Part shown: positions 15,152-20,892 of the stretch, piece after piece
Numbering within the stretch: position 1 is the stretch's first letter
How the letters are laid out: each line of letters starts with the position of its first letter
Origin: a virus
Length of the DNA stretch: 39,701 bases
Reading direction: 5' to 3' (one strand)
Virus record (IMG/VR): IMGVR_UViG_3300040770_000079
Coordinates: 1-39,701 of that record
Translations under genes and position numbers: made by a program
Notes under the pieces: model-generated
What the model was told of the DNA's origin: nothing
The model's database searches: none
Seen by the model: the letters and a program-made list of their open reading frames with translations, nothing else

Positions 15152-15313
15152 ATGACAACATCAAACTCTTTAGAATCAGTAAGAATAGAATTAATTGAAA
15201 TGTTTAACAATGGAGTTACTTTAACTAACATAAAAAGAAGTTTGACAAACAAAGGAGTTACAAACGAATTAGCTGATATGCTTGTTAGAATAGTAGAATT
15301 AAACACTAAGTAA
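15152..15313 (+). CDS. 53-residue hypothetical protein
   Basis: Begins MTTSNSLESVRIELIEMFNN. Two helices and a (L)TNKGVTNELADMLVRIVEL end that resembles the end of the 56-residue protein at 18104 (DLADAMVRMYKHN). First gene of its unit with a TAATTATG leader. Confidence 0.5.
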   Translation: MTTSNSLESVRIELIEMFNNGVTLTNIKRSLTNKGVTNELADMLVRIVELNTK

Positions 15314-15338
15314 AACCGATAATTAACTGGACAAATAA

Positions 15339-15368
15339 ATAGCCTTATTTTAGATATAGTAAGGCTTA
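15339..15368 (+). other. hairpin between two small genes
   Basis: AGCCTTA (15341-15347) pairs with TAAGGCT (15360-15366). It is followed by TAATAAAAT, not a T-run, so it is more likely an mRNA-processing or protection element than a terminator. The flanking 70 bases contain no gene. Confidence 0.4.
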
Positions 15369-15383
15369 ATAAAATATCACCTA

Positions 15384-15593
15384 ATGATGAAAAAATTTAT
15401 ACTTAAATACAGAGCTTTAGATTGTAATTATAAATTAGAATTAGAAGCTGAAAGCTTAAATGATGTTTTATTAACTTTTTCAAGAAACTTTAATTATGTA
15501 GAAAAAGTATATTGCATCAGAGAAAAGAAATTTTCTGACACTGTTAATAATTCTGAATATAGAAAATTAATGAACATTATAAAACCAAGATAA
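15384..15593 (+). CDS. hypothetical small protein
   Basis: 69 residues. The N-terminal beta pattern (KKFILKYRALDCNYKLELEA) suggests a small alpha/beta fold. Two adjacent ATGs (15384, 15387) could start it in overlapping frames, and the first keeps the frame. Function unknown. Confidence 0.45.
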   Translation: MMKKFILKYRALDCNYKLELEAESLNDVLLTFSRNFNYVEKVYCIREKKFSDTVNNSEYRKLMNIIKPR

Positions 15594-15767
15594 ATGACAC
15601 AAGAGGAAATAGTTAAATTAGCAAATGAATTAAGCGACAAAGAAGCTGATAATATAATTAATGGTTTTAACGAAAAAGAAGAAAGACTTTTTAATTGCTT
15701 TTTAGAATATGATAATAGTAATAAAATAGCTATTTTTAAAGTTATAGCAGAAAAATATAAAAAATAA
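15594..15767 (+). CDS. 57-residue helical protein
   Basis: Begins MTQEEIVKLANELSDKEADN and is helical and acidic. It starts directly at the previous stop. Function unknown. Confidence 0.4.
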   Translation: MTQEEIVKLANELSDKEADNIINGFNEKEERLFNCFLEYDNSNKIAIFKVIAEKYKK

Positions 15768-15771
15768 CATT

Positions 15772-15936
15772 ATGACAAAAGAAGATTTAATAAAAGCGTA
15801 CGAGAGTAAGCTGGAGAAGTTGAAAAGAGAATTAAAACACTGTATAGAAATAGAAGCTTTCATTCCTGCGCACGATAGAGTAAACGAAATATTTTTAGTA
15901 GAGCAATTTTTAGAAAACTTAAACGAATTAAAATAA
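15772..15936 (+). CDS. 54-residue helical protein
   Basis: Begins MTKEDLIKAYESKLEKLKRE. It has a conserved-looking IEAFIPAHDRVNEI turn between two helices. The stop overlaps the next start (TAATG). Function unknown. Confidence 0.45.
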   Translation: MTKEDLIKAYESKLEKLKRELKHCIEIEAFIPAHDRVNEIFLVEQFLENLNELK

Positions 15937-16121
15937 TGAAAAAAGAAGAAAAGAAAGCAGGCGGTAAAAGAATAGGAGCAGGACGACCAACAAGCCACAG
16001 ACACACAAAAGAATACGGAAAAATTCAAATTGAGTTTATGCCTAGAGAAAAATGGAATGAAATAAGAATTGAAGCCAAAAGAATTAGAGAAAATTGGGAA
16101 AACGAACAAAAAAATAAATAG
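15936..16121 (+). CDS. GGKRxGAGRP small basic protein
   Basis: 61 residues with AGGKRIGAGRP near the start, the motif of small basic phage proteins often related to ribbon-helix-helix or terminase-small-like proteins. A helical basic C-terminus (REKWNEIRIEAKRIRENWE) follows. Two more GG(K/N)xxxxGRxP proteins occur in the window: the remnant at 17908 and the TerS-like protein at 18642. Nucleic-acid binding is likely by charge. Confidence 0.5.
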   Translation: MKKEEKKAGGKRIGAGRPTSHRHTKEYGKIQIEFMPREKWNEIRIEAKRIRENWENEQKNK

Positions 16122-16123
16122 TT

Positions 16124-16333
16124 ATGGCAAAGACAAACTGCAAACAATGTTCTTTAAAATGCAAAACTAGCGATGTTTTTGATTGCGATAAATACCTATC
16201 TAAAGCAGACGAACCAGAGCGATTAAAAGCCGAAATAAGCGAACATTATAAAAAAGAGGAATATACACTAGCAAGAGATAAACAAAGGACTTTAGACGAG
16301 TTTAATTACGGTTCTATGGTTGGTAAAAAATAG
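16124..16333 (+). CDS. cysteine-rich small protein, possible zinc binder
   Basis: 69 residues. C6-x2-C9-x3-C13 and C21 in TNCKQCSLKCKTSDVFDC could bind one metal. The rest is helical and charged. Function unknown. Confidence 0.45.
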   Translation: MAKTNCKQCSLKCKTSDVFDCDKYLSKADEPERLKAEISEHYKKEEYTLARDKQRTLDEFNYGSMVGKK

Positions 16334-16338
16334 AAATT

Positions 16339-16569
16339 ATGAACAATAAAAATATATCACATTACTTCGACAAACAAGGAGATTGTTTAGCTGATAAAGA
16401 TACTTATTTTGATATAGATGGAGATTTAATTGAATGGATTTTAATAGGTGAATATTATGCTTTATATCCCGCAAATAGCGATATTGTTAAAATGCATTAT
16501 GCCGAAAGTTACGCAGGTGAAACAAAAAGTAATTATTCTGCTAGGACTTTGTTCTATAGAGCTTATTAA
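16339..16569 (+). CDS. hypothetical acidic protein
   Basis: 76 residues, aromatic-rich and acidic (DTYFDIDGDLIEWILIGEYYALYP). Another frame is also open over part of this gene, but that frame's proper start is at 16571. Function unknown. Confidence 0.45.
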   Translation: MNNKNISHYFDKQGDCLADKDTYFDIDGDLIEWILIGEYYALYPANSDIVKMHYAESYAGETKSNYSARTLFYRAY

Positions 16570-16570
16570 C

Positions 16571-16702
16571 ATGAGACGAGCGTACAGACCGAACCACCTA
16601 AGAGAAACAATTGCAAAGGAACAATGGAGACTTAAACAAGAAGCTAAAGAACTAAAAATATTAAACGATGAAAACGAGAAAAATAACAGAAGACCAAATT
16701 AA
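16571..16702 (+). CDS. 43-residue basic helical protein
   Basis: Begins MRRAYRPNHLRETIAKEQWR; very basic, then helical. It starts 1 base after the previous stop. The open frame reaches back to 16448 but that part lies inside the upstream gene. It overlaps the next start by 35 bases. Function unknown. Confidence 0.4.
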   Translation: MRRAYRPNHLRETIAKEQWRLKQEAKELKILNDENEKNNRRPN

Positions 16703-17159
16703 AGGAATCGAAAACGGAACAATAAATATAAAAGAATTGTTTAAAGATGTTTTTGAAGTAAAAATAGAAGTTAGTAAGGTTTATAAAAATTTAAAGACAT
16801 TATTTTTATGCACAGGGTTTTCAGAAAATTTAAAGCCTTACGGATATGGTTTTTCTTGTGATAATTTATTTTTAGAAGATTCCCGTAAATATACTTGGGG
16901 CATTGATTTCGTTAAAGAAGCTACTACAAAAGAATGGAAAGATGCGTTGATTAAAGAAGCTGAAATGAGAGGTTTTAAAGAAAATGTATATGTAGCAGGG
17001 CTTGGTAATACACAAGACGGAAGGTTTCATTATAGTAGTGATTATAAAATACTATACTGTGGTAGTTTTGCCGTTTTTAATAAAGGTATTTGGGCTGAAA
17101 TAATACCAACAATGACAATTAAAGAAGCTGAGGAAAAATTAAACTGTAAAATTGTGTAG
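16668..17159 (+). CDS. hypothetical protein
   Basis: 163 residues, starting MKTRKITEDQIKGIENGTIN. Mixed alpha/beta, with YGYGFSCDNLFLEDSRKYTW in the middle and a helical WKDALIKEAEMRGFKENVY segment. It is last in the 15152-17159 unit. No family is recognised. Confidence 0.5.
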   Translation: MKTRKITEDQIKGIENGTINIKELFKDVFEVKIEVSKVYKNLKTLFLCTGFSENLKPYGYGFSCDNLFLEDSRKYTWGIDFVKEATTKEWKDALIKEAEMRGFKENVYVAGLGNTQDGRFHYSSDYKILYCGSFAVFNKGIWAEIIPTMTIKEAEEKLNCKIV

Positions 17160-17217
17160 TATAATTTGTTTTTTTAAAATTAAATCCATTTCTTTACGAC
17201 TTCATAATAATATTTTT

Positions 17218-17257
17218 ACCCTCCTAAAGTTATCATTCGCTTATGGAGGGTTTTTTA
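17218..17257 (+). terminator. intrinsic terminator
   Basis: ACCCTCC (17218-17224) pairs with GGAGGGT (17245-17251), followed by TTTTTA, about 60 bases after the 17159 stop. Confidence 0.8.
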
Positions 17258-17280
17258 TTTAAAATAATTTAATAAAAGTA

Positions 17281-17310
17281 TTGTTTTATTCAAATGTATT
17301 CGTATCTTTG
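17281..17310 (+). promoter_or_regulatory. Bacteroidota-type promoter with ATTCAAA spacer box
   Basis: TTG (17281-17283), 19-base spacer with TATTCAAA, then TATCTTTG (17303-17310). From 17301 to 17331 it is nearly identical to 18065-18095. A 120-base leader follows before the ATG at 17431; it holds a hairpin TTGCT/AGCAA (17389-17410) and a seven-codon open frame at 17340. Confidence 0.85.
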
Positions 17311-17430
17311 TAAAAGTAATAACAACTAAAAAATATATTATGAACTTCAGCTTAAAACCATAGGTAAATATCTAAAGACTGTTGTTGTTTGCTGGGCGGT
17401 TTATTAGCAATAATTTAATTTTAAAATAAA

Positions 17431-17682
17431 ATGGAAAAGTCAAAAATACAGGTTGGGGGAATATATAAAACTAAAGGCGGATGGAATGCTTTTATTTACA
17501 CACAAATTAACGGAAAACCTCAAGGTTGGTGTAAAGATAGTTTTGGTAATGAAGAATTATCTATGGGTACATGGGATGAAGATACTGGTAAATGTTTAAA
17601 AAGAGGTGATTCAACAAATATTATGAATACCGAACCTTACGATATAATTAGTTTTGAAAACGTATCGTATCCTTGCACATAA
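17431..17682 (+). CDS. hypothetical protein, single-gene unit
   Basis: 83 residues, starting MEKSKIQVGGIYKTKGGWNA. A small beta-rich fold is likely (YTQINGKPQGWCKDSFGNEE, then PYDIISFENV). It is alone between a strong promoter with a 120-base leader and a terminator, the arrangement of an accessory gene. No family is recognised. Confidence 0.5.
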   Translation: MEKSKIQVGGIYKTKGGWNAFIYTQINGKPQGWCKDSFGNEELSMGTWDEDTGKCLKRGDSTNIMNTEPYDIISFENVSYPCT

Positions 17683-17728
17683 CTGTCAGCTAGTCGAAGT
17701 GTTTTCGATTTTGACTATCGCAAGTTAT
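17679..17728 (+). other. long imperfect hairpin at the end of the 17431 gene
   Basis: Nested pairs: ATAACT/AGTTAT (17679-17684 with 17723-17728), TAGTC/GACTA (17691-17695 with 17713-17717) and TCGAA/TTCGA (17694-17698 with 17704-17708, partly sharing bases with TAGTC). It covers the stop codon. It could protect the transcript end ahead of the terminator. Confidence 0.4.
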
Positions 17729-17750
17729 AATCACATTACCCAATAAATAT

Positions 17751-17777
17751 AACCTAAATTAATTTATAGGTTTTTTT
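17751..17777 (+). terminator. intrinsic terminator
   Basis: AACCTA (17751-17756) pairs with TAGGTT (17767-17772), followed by T, ending the 17431 unit. Confidence 0.7.
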
Positions 17778-17830
17778 ATTATTTATATTAAATAGTTTTG
17801 TATCTTTCAATTTAAAGATTTTATTATATT

Positions 17831-17914
17831 ATGGCAAGACCTAGCGAGTACAATTACGAGATGTGCGAGGATATTTGCGGCACTATAACCGCATACCCTT
17901 GTAAATATTGTTAA
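17831..17914 (+). pseudogene. truncated TerS-like N-terminus
   Basis: 27 codons: MARPSEYNYEMCEDICG, then a short unrelated end rich in cysteine. The opening matches the start of a terminase small-subunit-like family common in Bacteroidota phages (MARPxxYNxExCxxIC), which normally continues for over 100 residues. Here it stops at once, so it looks like the remnant of a deleted gene. A TATCTTTC near-match to the -7 element lies upstream, near 17801. Confidence 0.45.
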
Positions 17915-18093
17915 TTATTAAATATAAAAGAGGAGGTAAACGTGAAGGATATGGAAGACCTAAAGGAATCAAAACAAAGATACTTATTATTCGTGTCGCT
18001 GCTGCTATCCATTACGAACTAAAAGCACTCGTTAAACGTAAATATTATGAGTATGAAAAGTACTCGTATCTTTGTACAAGTAATAACAACTAA
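17908..18093 (+). pseudogene. remnant of a GGKREGxGRPK protein
   Basis: The frame encodes KRGGKREGYGRPKGIKTK followed by IRVAAAIHYELKALVKRK, the pattern of a small basic DNA-binding family (RGGKREGAGRPKGxxTKxxxIRVP). There is no ATG at its head, only a TTG, and its last 10 codons are simply the copied promoter at 18065-18093. It therefore looks like a gene that has lost both ends through recombination at repeated promoter sequence. Confidence 0.45.
18067..18074 (+). promoter_or_regulatory. TATCTTTG element, partial promoter copy
   Basis: TATCTTTG with the same downstream leader as the promoter at 17281 (one mismatch in 31 bases) but without the TTG and ATTCAAA parts, which are replaced by the decayed gene. 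It may still drive the 18104-18555 genes weakly. Confidence 0.5.
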
Positions 18094-18103
18094 AACAAAA
18101 ATT

Positions 18104-18274
18104 ATGACAACTACAATTTACGAAATGGTATCAACAGGAAATTACGATGAAAAAGCAATTACTAAGTTTCACGCCAAACAAGTAAAAGTTAATAATGGGA
18201 ATATTGACTTAGCTGATGCAATGGTAAGAATGTATAAGCATAACTTCTTAATAAAAATTAAAAAAAAATATTAA
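18104..18274 (+). CDS. 56-residue hypothetical protein
   Basis: Starts at the ATG at 18104 (AAATTATG leader): MTTTIYEMVSTGNYDEKAIT. The frame reaches back to 18047 but that part is promoter and remnant. The end (DLADAMVRMYKHNFLIKIKKK) resembles that of the 15152 protein, which lies behind a related promoter. Function unknown. Confidence 0.45.
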   Translation: MTTTIYEMVSTGNYDEKAITKFHAKQVKVNNGNIDLADAMVRMYKHNFLIKIKKKY

Positions 18275-18276
18275 TT

Positions 18277-18555
18277 ATGAAACATATAACCACTGGAATC
18301 TATAAAGATACTTTTCACTGTGAACATTATTACCCACCATTTAATAAAAAAGGAGTAATTGATAGATGTGTTTTTTGTAAAAGAGAAAAAGAAATAATAT
18401 CTGCGGAAAGTGTTTTTAACAAAGAAGCTTATTTATTAGGTCAAAAAACAGAAGAACCAAACAAAAATCCTTTTTTTAAAAACACTAATAGTTGGTACAA
18501 TTGGAATAGAGGTAAGAACGAAAGACTTATAAATAAAACAAAACATACACTTTAA
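18277..18555 (+). CDS. small protein with possible zinc-binding cysteines
   Basis: 92 residues. FHCEHYYPPF followed by RCVFCKREKE gives Cys-x-His and Cys-x2-Cys, a plausible single zinc site (about residues 13-40). The C-terminal half is basic and asparagine-rich. Its stop codon lies inside the terminator stem. Function unknown. Confidence 0.45.
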   Translation: MKHITTGIYKDTFHCEHYYPPFNKKGVIDRCVFCKREKEIISAESVFNKEAYLLGQKTEEPNKNPFFKNTNSWYNWNRGKNERLINKTKHTL

Positions 18556-18570
18556 ACAAGTGTGTTTTTT
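18547..18570 (+). terminator. intrinsic terminator
   Basis: ACACTT (18547-18552) pairs with AAGTGT (18558-18563), then GTTTTTT. The stop codon of the previous gene lies in the hairpin. Confidence 0.75.
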
Positions 18571-18586
18571 ATTTGGTTATTTTTAG

Positions 18587-18594
18587 TATATTTG
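18587..18594 (+). promoter_or_regulatory. -7 element TATATTTG before the TerS-like gene
   Basis: Perfect TAnnTTTG directly after a terminator and 19 bases before an ATG. No good TTG at -33. Confidence 0.5.
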
Positions 18595-18612
18595 TGATTA
18601 AAATATAGTGAT

Positions 18613-18645
18613 ATGAAATCATTAATTAAACTTTATGATTTATGA
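18613..18645 (+). CDS. 10-residue leader peptide overlapping the TerS-like start
   Basis: MKSLIKLYDL, whose TGA overlaps the next ATG as ATGA. Position directly behind a -7 element suggests a coupling leader. It may equally be chance. Confidence 0.25.
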   Translation: MKSLIKLYDL

Positions 18646-18938
18646 AAGAGGACGGAAGAAAGAACAACGGAGGTAATAAAAACGCAGGAAGAAAGCCTAA
18701 AGCAGACGAGATAAGAACTATTGAAACAATGGACGCTGTAATGGCACCAATTGAAGCGTGGCAAGCATTAGCTACTAAAGTTAAAGATGGTGACGTACAA
18801 GCTCAAAAAACATGGTTAAATTACCGTTATGGATTACCAAAGCAAATAGTAGAGCAAACAAATATTAATATAGAAGAAAAAGATTTAACCTCAGAGGAAA
18901 TAAAGTTGATTAAAGATAATATAACCGTTAAATATTAG
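18642..18938 (+). CDS. terminase small subunit-like protein
   Basis: 98 residues. A basic N-terminus (NNGGNKNAGRKPKADE) is followed by a helical core with WQALATKVKDGDVQAQKTWL and RYGLPKQ, a pattern of short TerS-like proteins in Bacteroidota phages. TerS proteins recognise phage DNA and hand it to TerL. Location just upstream of terL (separated by the HNH gene) supports the call, but the protein is shorter than most TerS proteins. Confidence 0.6.
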   Translation: MKEDGRKNNGGNKNAGRKPKADEIRTIETMDAVMAPIEAWQALATKVKDGDVQAQKTWLNYRYGLPKQIVEQTNINIEEKDLTSEEIKLIKDNITVKY

Positions 18939-18946
18939 TATCTTTG
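18939..18946 (+). promoter_or_regulatory. TATCTTTG element before the HNH/terL leader
   Basis: Perfect TAnnTTTG starting at the base after the TerS-like stop. The predicted transcript start (about 18950-18953) coincides with the first stem of the pseudoknot leader. No TTG at -33. Confidence 0.5.
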
Positions 18947-18949
18947 AAT

Positions 18950-19002
18950 CTCACCACAACTAACTTATTAATCCCTTTCGTTCGTGGTGAGCGTTTGGGA
19001 TT
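18950..19002 (+). ncRNA. structured 5' leader, predicted H-type pseudoknot (copy B)
   Basis: CTCACCAC (18950-18957) pairs perfectly with GTGGTGAG (18984-18991). AATCCC (18970-18975) in its loop pairs with GGGATT (18997-19002) beyond it. Stems are 8 and 6 bp and loops 12, 8 and 5 bases. The second stem runs into TTTTATT. The ATG of the HNH gene is 10 bases further on, so folding could hide its ribosome site. The topology matches the leader at 11183 although the sequences differ. Confidence 0.6.
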
Positions 19003-19011
19003 TTATTCATT

Positions 19012-19497
19012 ATGGAAGAATTTATAGAAATAAAAGGATATGAAGGTATTTATTCTGTTAGTAATTTAGGTAACGTAAAAAGAATTACTAGCAATAAATT
19101 ATTAAAATTAACTACTTTTAAAAACGGTTACAATTATGTCAGTTTGTCTAAAGAGGGTAAAGTTACTAAATACACTATTCACGGATTAGTTGCTAATTCG
19201 TTTTTATGTCATATAAACGACGGAACAAATAAATTAGTAATAGACCATATCAATGCGGTAAAAACAGATAACAATGTTTTAAACTTACAATTAGTTACAA
19301 ATAGAATTAATTGTTGTAAAGATAAAGATAAAAGTAATTGTACTAGTAAATATATAGGCGTAAGGCTTAATAAAGGTAAGTTTGAAGCTAATATAAGGTT
19401 AAAGGGTACTAGAAAGTATATAGGTCGTTTTGATAATGAGATAGATGCTTATAACGCCTATAAATTTGAATTAAATAAAATAAATGAGCTTAACTAA
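19012..19497 (+). CDS. HNH homing endonuclease with NUMOD4 and AP2-like domains
   Basis: 161 residues in the classic order: NUMOD4 (FIEIKGYEGIYSVSNLGNVKR, residues 4-24), HNH core (H57 in TIHGLVANSF, then D78-H79 in VIDHINAVKTDNNVLNLQLV) and an AP2-type DNA-binding end (SKYIGVRLNKGKFEANIRL, RKYIGRFDNEIDAYNAY). Such enzymes cut specific DNA and spread by homing, often beside terminase genes. It lies between the TerS-like gene and terL and overlaps the terL start by 14 bases. No intron is visible, so it is free-standing. Confidence 0.9.
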   Translation: MEEFIEIKGYEGIYSVSNLGNVKRITSNKLLKLTTFKNGYNYVSLSKEGKVTKYTIHGLVANSFLCHINDGTNKLVIDHINAVKTDNNVLNLQLVTNRINCCKDKDKSNCTSKYIGVRLNKGKFEANIRLKGTRKYIGRFDNEIDAYNAYKFELNKINELN

Positions 19498-20878
19498 TAA
19501 CGAAAAGGTTTTAAAGGTTATGTGTGAGGAGGACTTTATGTTTTTCGCACGATATATCTATAAAGAAAATCACAATAGGTTATTTAAAAACGCTGAGCAT
19601 TTAAATATAATAGCAAATAAATTAAGGGATGTTTTTGACGGAAAGTGTAAAAGGCTTGTCATTAACATCCCTCCGTAGCTTAGATACGGTAAGACAGAGT
19701 TAGCAGTTAAGTGCTTCATTGCTTACGGTTTAGCCATTAACCCACAATCAAAATTTATTCACCTTAGTTACTCAGACGATTTAGCATTAGATAATTCAAG
19801 TCAAACAAAGGAATATGTAGAAAGTGAATCATTCCAAAAGTTTTGGCAAATGAAGCTAAAAAAGGACGCTTCTGGTAAAAAGAAATGGTTTAATGAAAGT
19901 GGAGGCGGTGTATACGCTACTGCTTCGGGTGGTGCAATTACTGGATTTGGTGCAGGTGTAGCAGATAGTAAAATATTCAGTGGCGCAATTATAATAGATG
20001 ACCCTTTAAAGCCAGATGATGCCAATTCTGAGGTAAAAAGAAGTGCAGTCAATGAAAGATACAACTCTACAATAAGAAGCCGTGTAAATGACCGTGATAC
20101 GCCTATCATAGTAATTATGCAAAGATTGCACGAAGAAGATTTAAGTGGTTTTCTTTTAAATGGTGGTAGCGGTGAAGAATGGGAACATTTGTGTTTGCCC
20201 GCATTGGATGAAGAAAATAAACCGTTATGGGAAGAAAAGCACAACTTTGATGAATTAGAGCAGATTAGACAAGCGAACCGTTATAACTTTTCTGGACAAT
20301 ACATGCAAACTCCTTCACCTGCTGAGGGTGGTGAATGGAAAAAAGATTGGTTTCAGTTTGTAGATAAATCAGAAGTGCCAATAGGTAAATTAAAGTGGGA
20401 ATTAATAATTGATGGTGCGTATACTAAAGATACAAAGAATGACCCTAGTGGTTTTCAAATTGGTGCTAAATGGGATAATAACTATGTTATTTGGTCTAGT
20501 ATCGATAAATACTTAGAAATGCCAGAACTATTAAAATTCTTGCCTAATCATATTATTTCAAGCGGTCTTGACGTTGTAATGTCATTAGTAGAGCCTAAAG
20601 CTTCTGGAAAGTCTTTAGTTCAGTTAATTAGGCAACAGACAAAGTTAAATATATCAGAAATAAAAAGTACATTTGTAAATAGTTCTAAAATAGATAATGC
20701 ACGTACTTGTTCGCACTTTATTGAAGGTGGTAGGGTTATATTGGTTAAAGGCGCTTGGAATGAAGCGTTTTTAAACCAAATAGCTATGTTCCCAAATGGT
20801 AAACACGACGAACACATAGATTTAACATGCTATGGTATAGAGCGTAATTTGATAGGTAGTGACTTTTTCTTTTTCTAA
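19484..20878 (+). pseudogene. terL: terminase large subunit, interrupted by an in-frame amber codon in the P-loop
   Basis: The frame gives a 464-position TerL. The N-terminal part ends VINIPP, then TAG (19676-19678), then LRYGKTELAV, so the stop sits just before the Walker A lysine. Relatives read IPPRxGKTE, so TAGCTT looks like a two-codon insertion. Walker B follows (GAIIIDDPLKPDD, about residue 170), then the nuclease domain (IIDGAYT, DVVMSLVEPKASGKS, HDEHIDL). The rest of the frame is intact. Without readthrough no ATPase is made: the first downstream ATG (19850) lies beyond the P-loop. It may be a defective gene, an assembly error, or a leaky amber codon (TAG-C context). Confidence 0.85.
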
Positions 20879-20892
20879 AATAAATACATAAT

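Noticed and set aside
15702-16109. A 135-codon open frame on the reverse strand
   Set aside because: It covers several well-spaced forward genes, has a phenylalanine/serine-rich composition typical of antisense to AT-rich genes and lacks a leader.
17315-17410. A third pseudoknot leader before the 17431 gene
   Set aside because: AACAAC/GTTGTT and AAACC/GGTTT can interleave, but stems are only 6 and 5 bp and AACAAC belongs to the repeated promoter leader, so the evidence is too weak.
17928-17944. A strong Shine-Dalgarno (GAGGAGGT) before a GTG start
   Set aside because: The bases are simply the codons for RGGK in a conserved motif of the remnant gene, and the GTG frame ends after 26 unremarkable codons.
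19676-19678. TAG recoded to an amino acid throughout the phage
   Set aside because: Many genes here end properly in TAG (endolysin, the TerS-like gene, the hub gene and others) and no other gene has an in-frame TAG. No suppressor tRNA is seen.
19673-19689. Ribosomal bypassing of the amber codon as in T4 gene 60
   Set aside because: Bypassing needs matching take-off and landing codons. CCG before the stop has no matching codon after the six extra bases.
19801-20244. Reverse open frame of 147 codons inside terL
   Set aside because: Shadow of the conserved TerL coding region, with no start leader.
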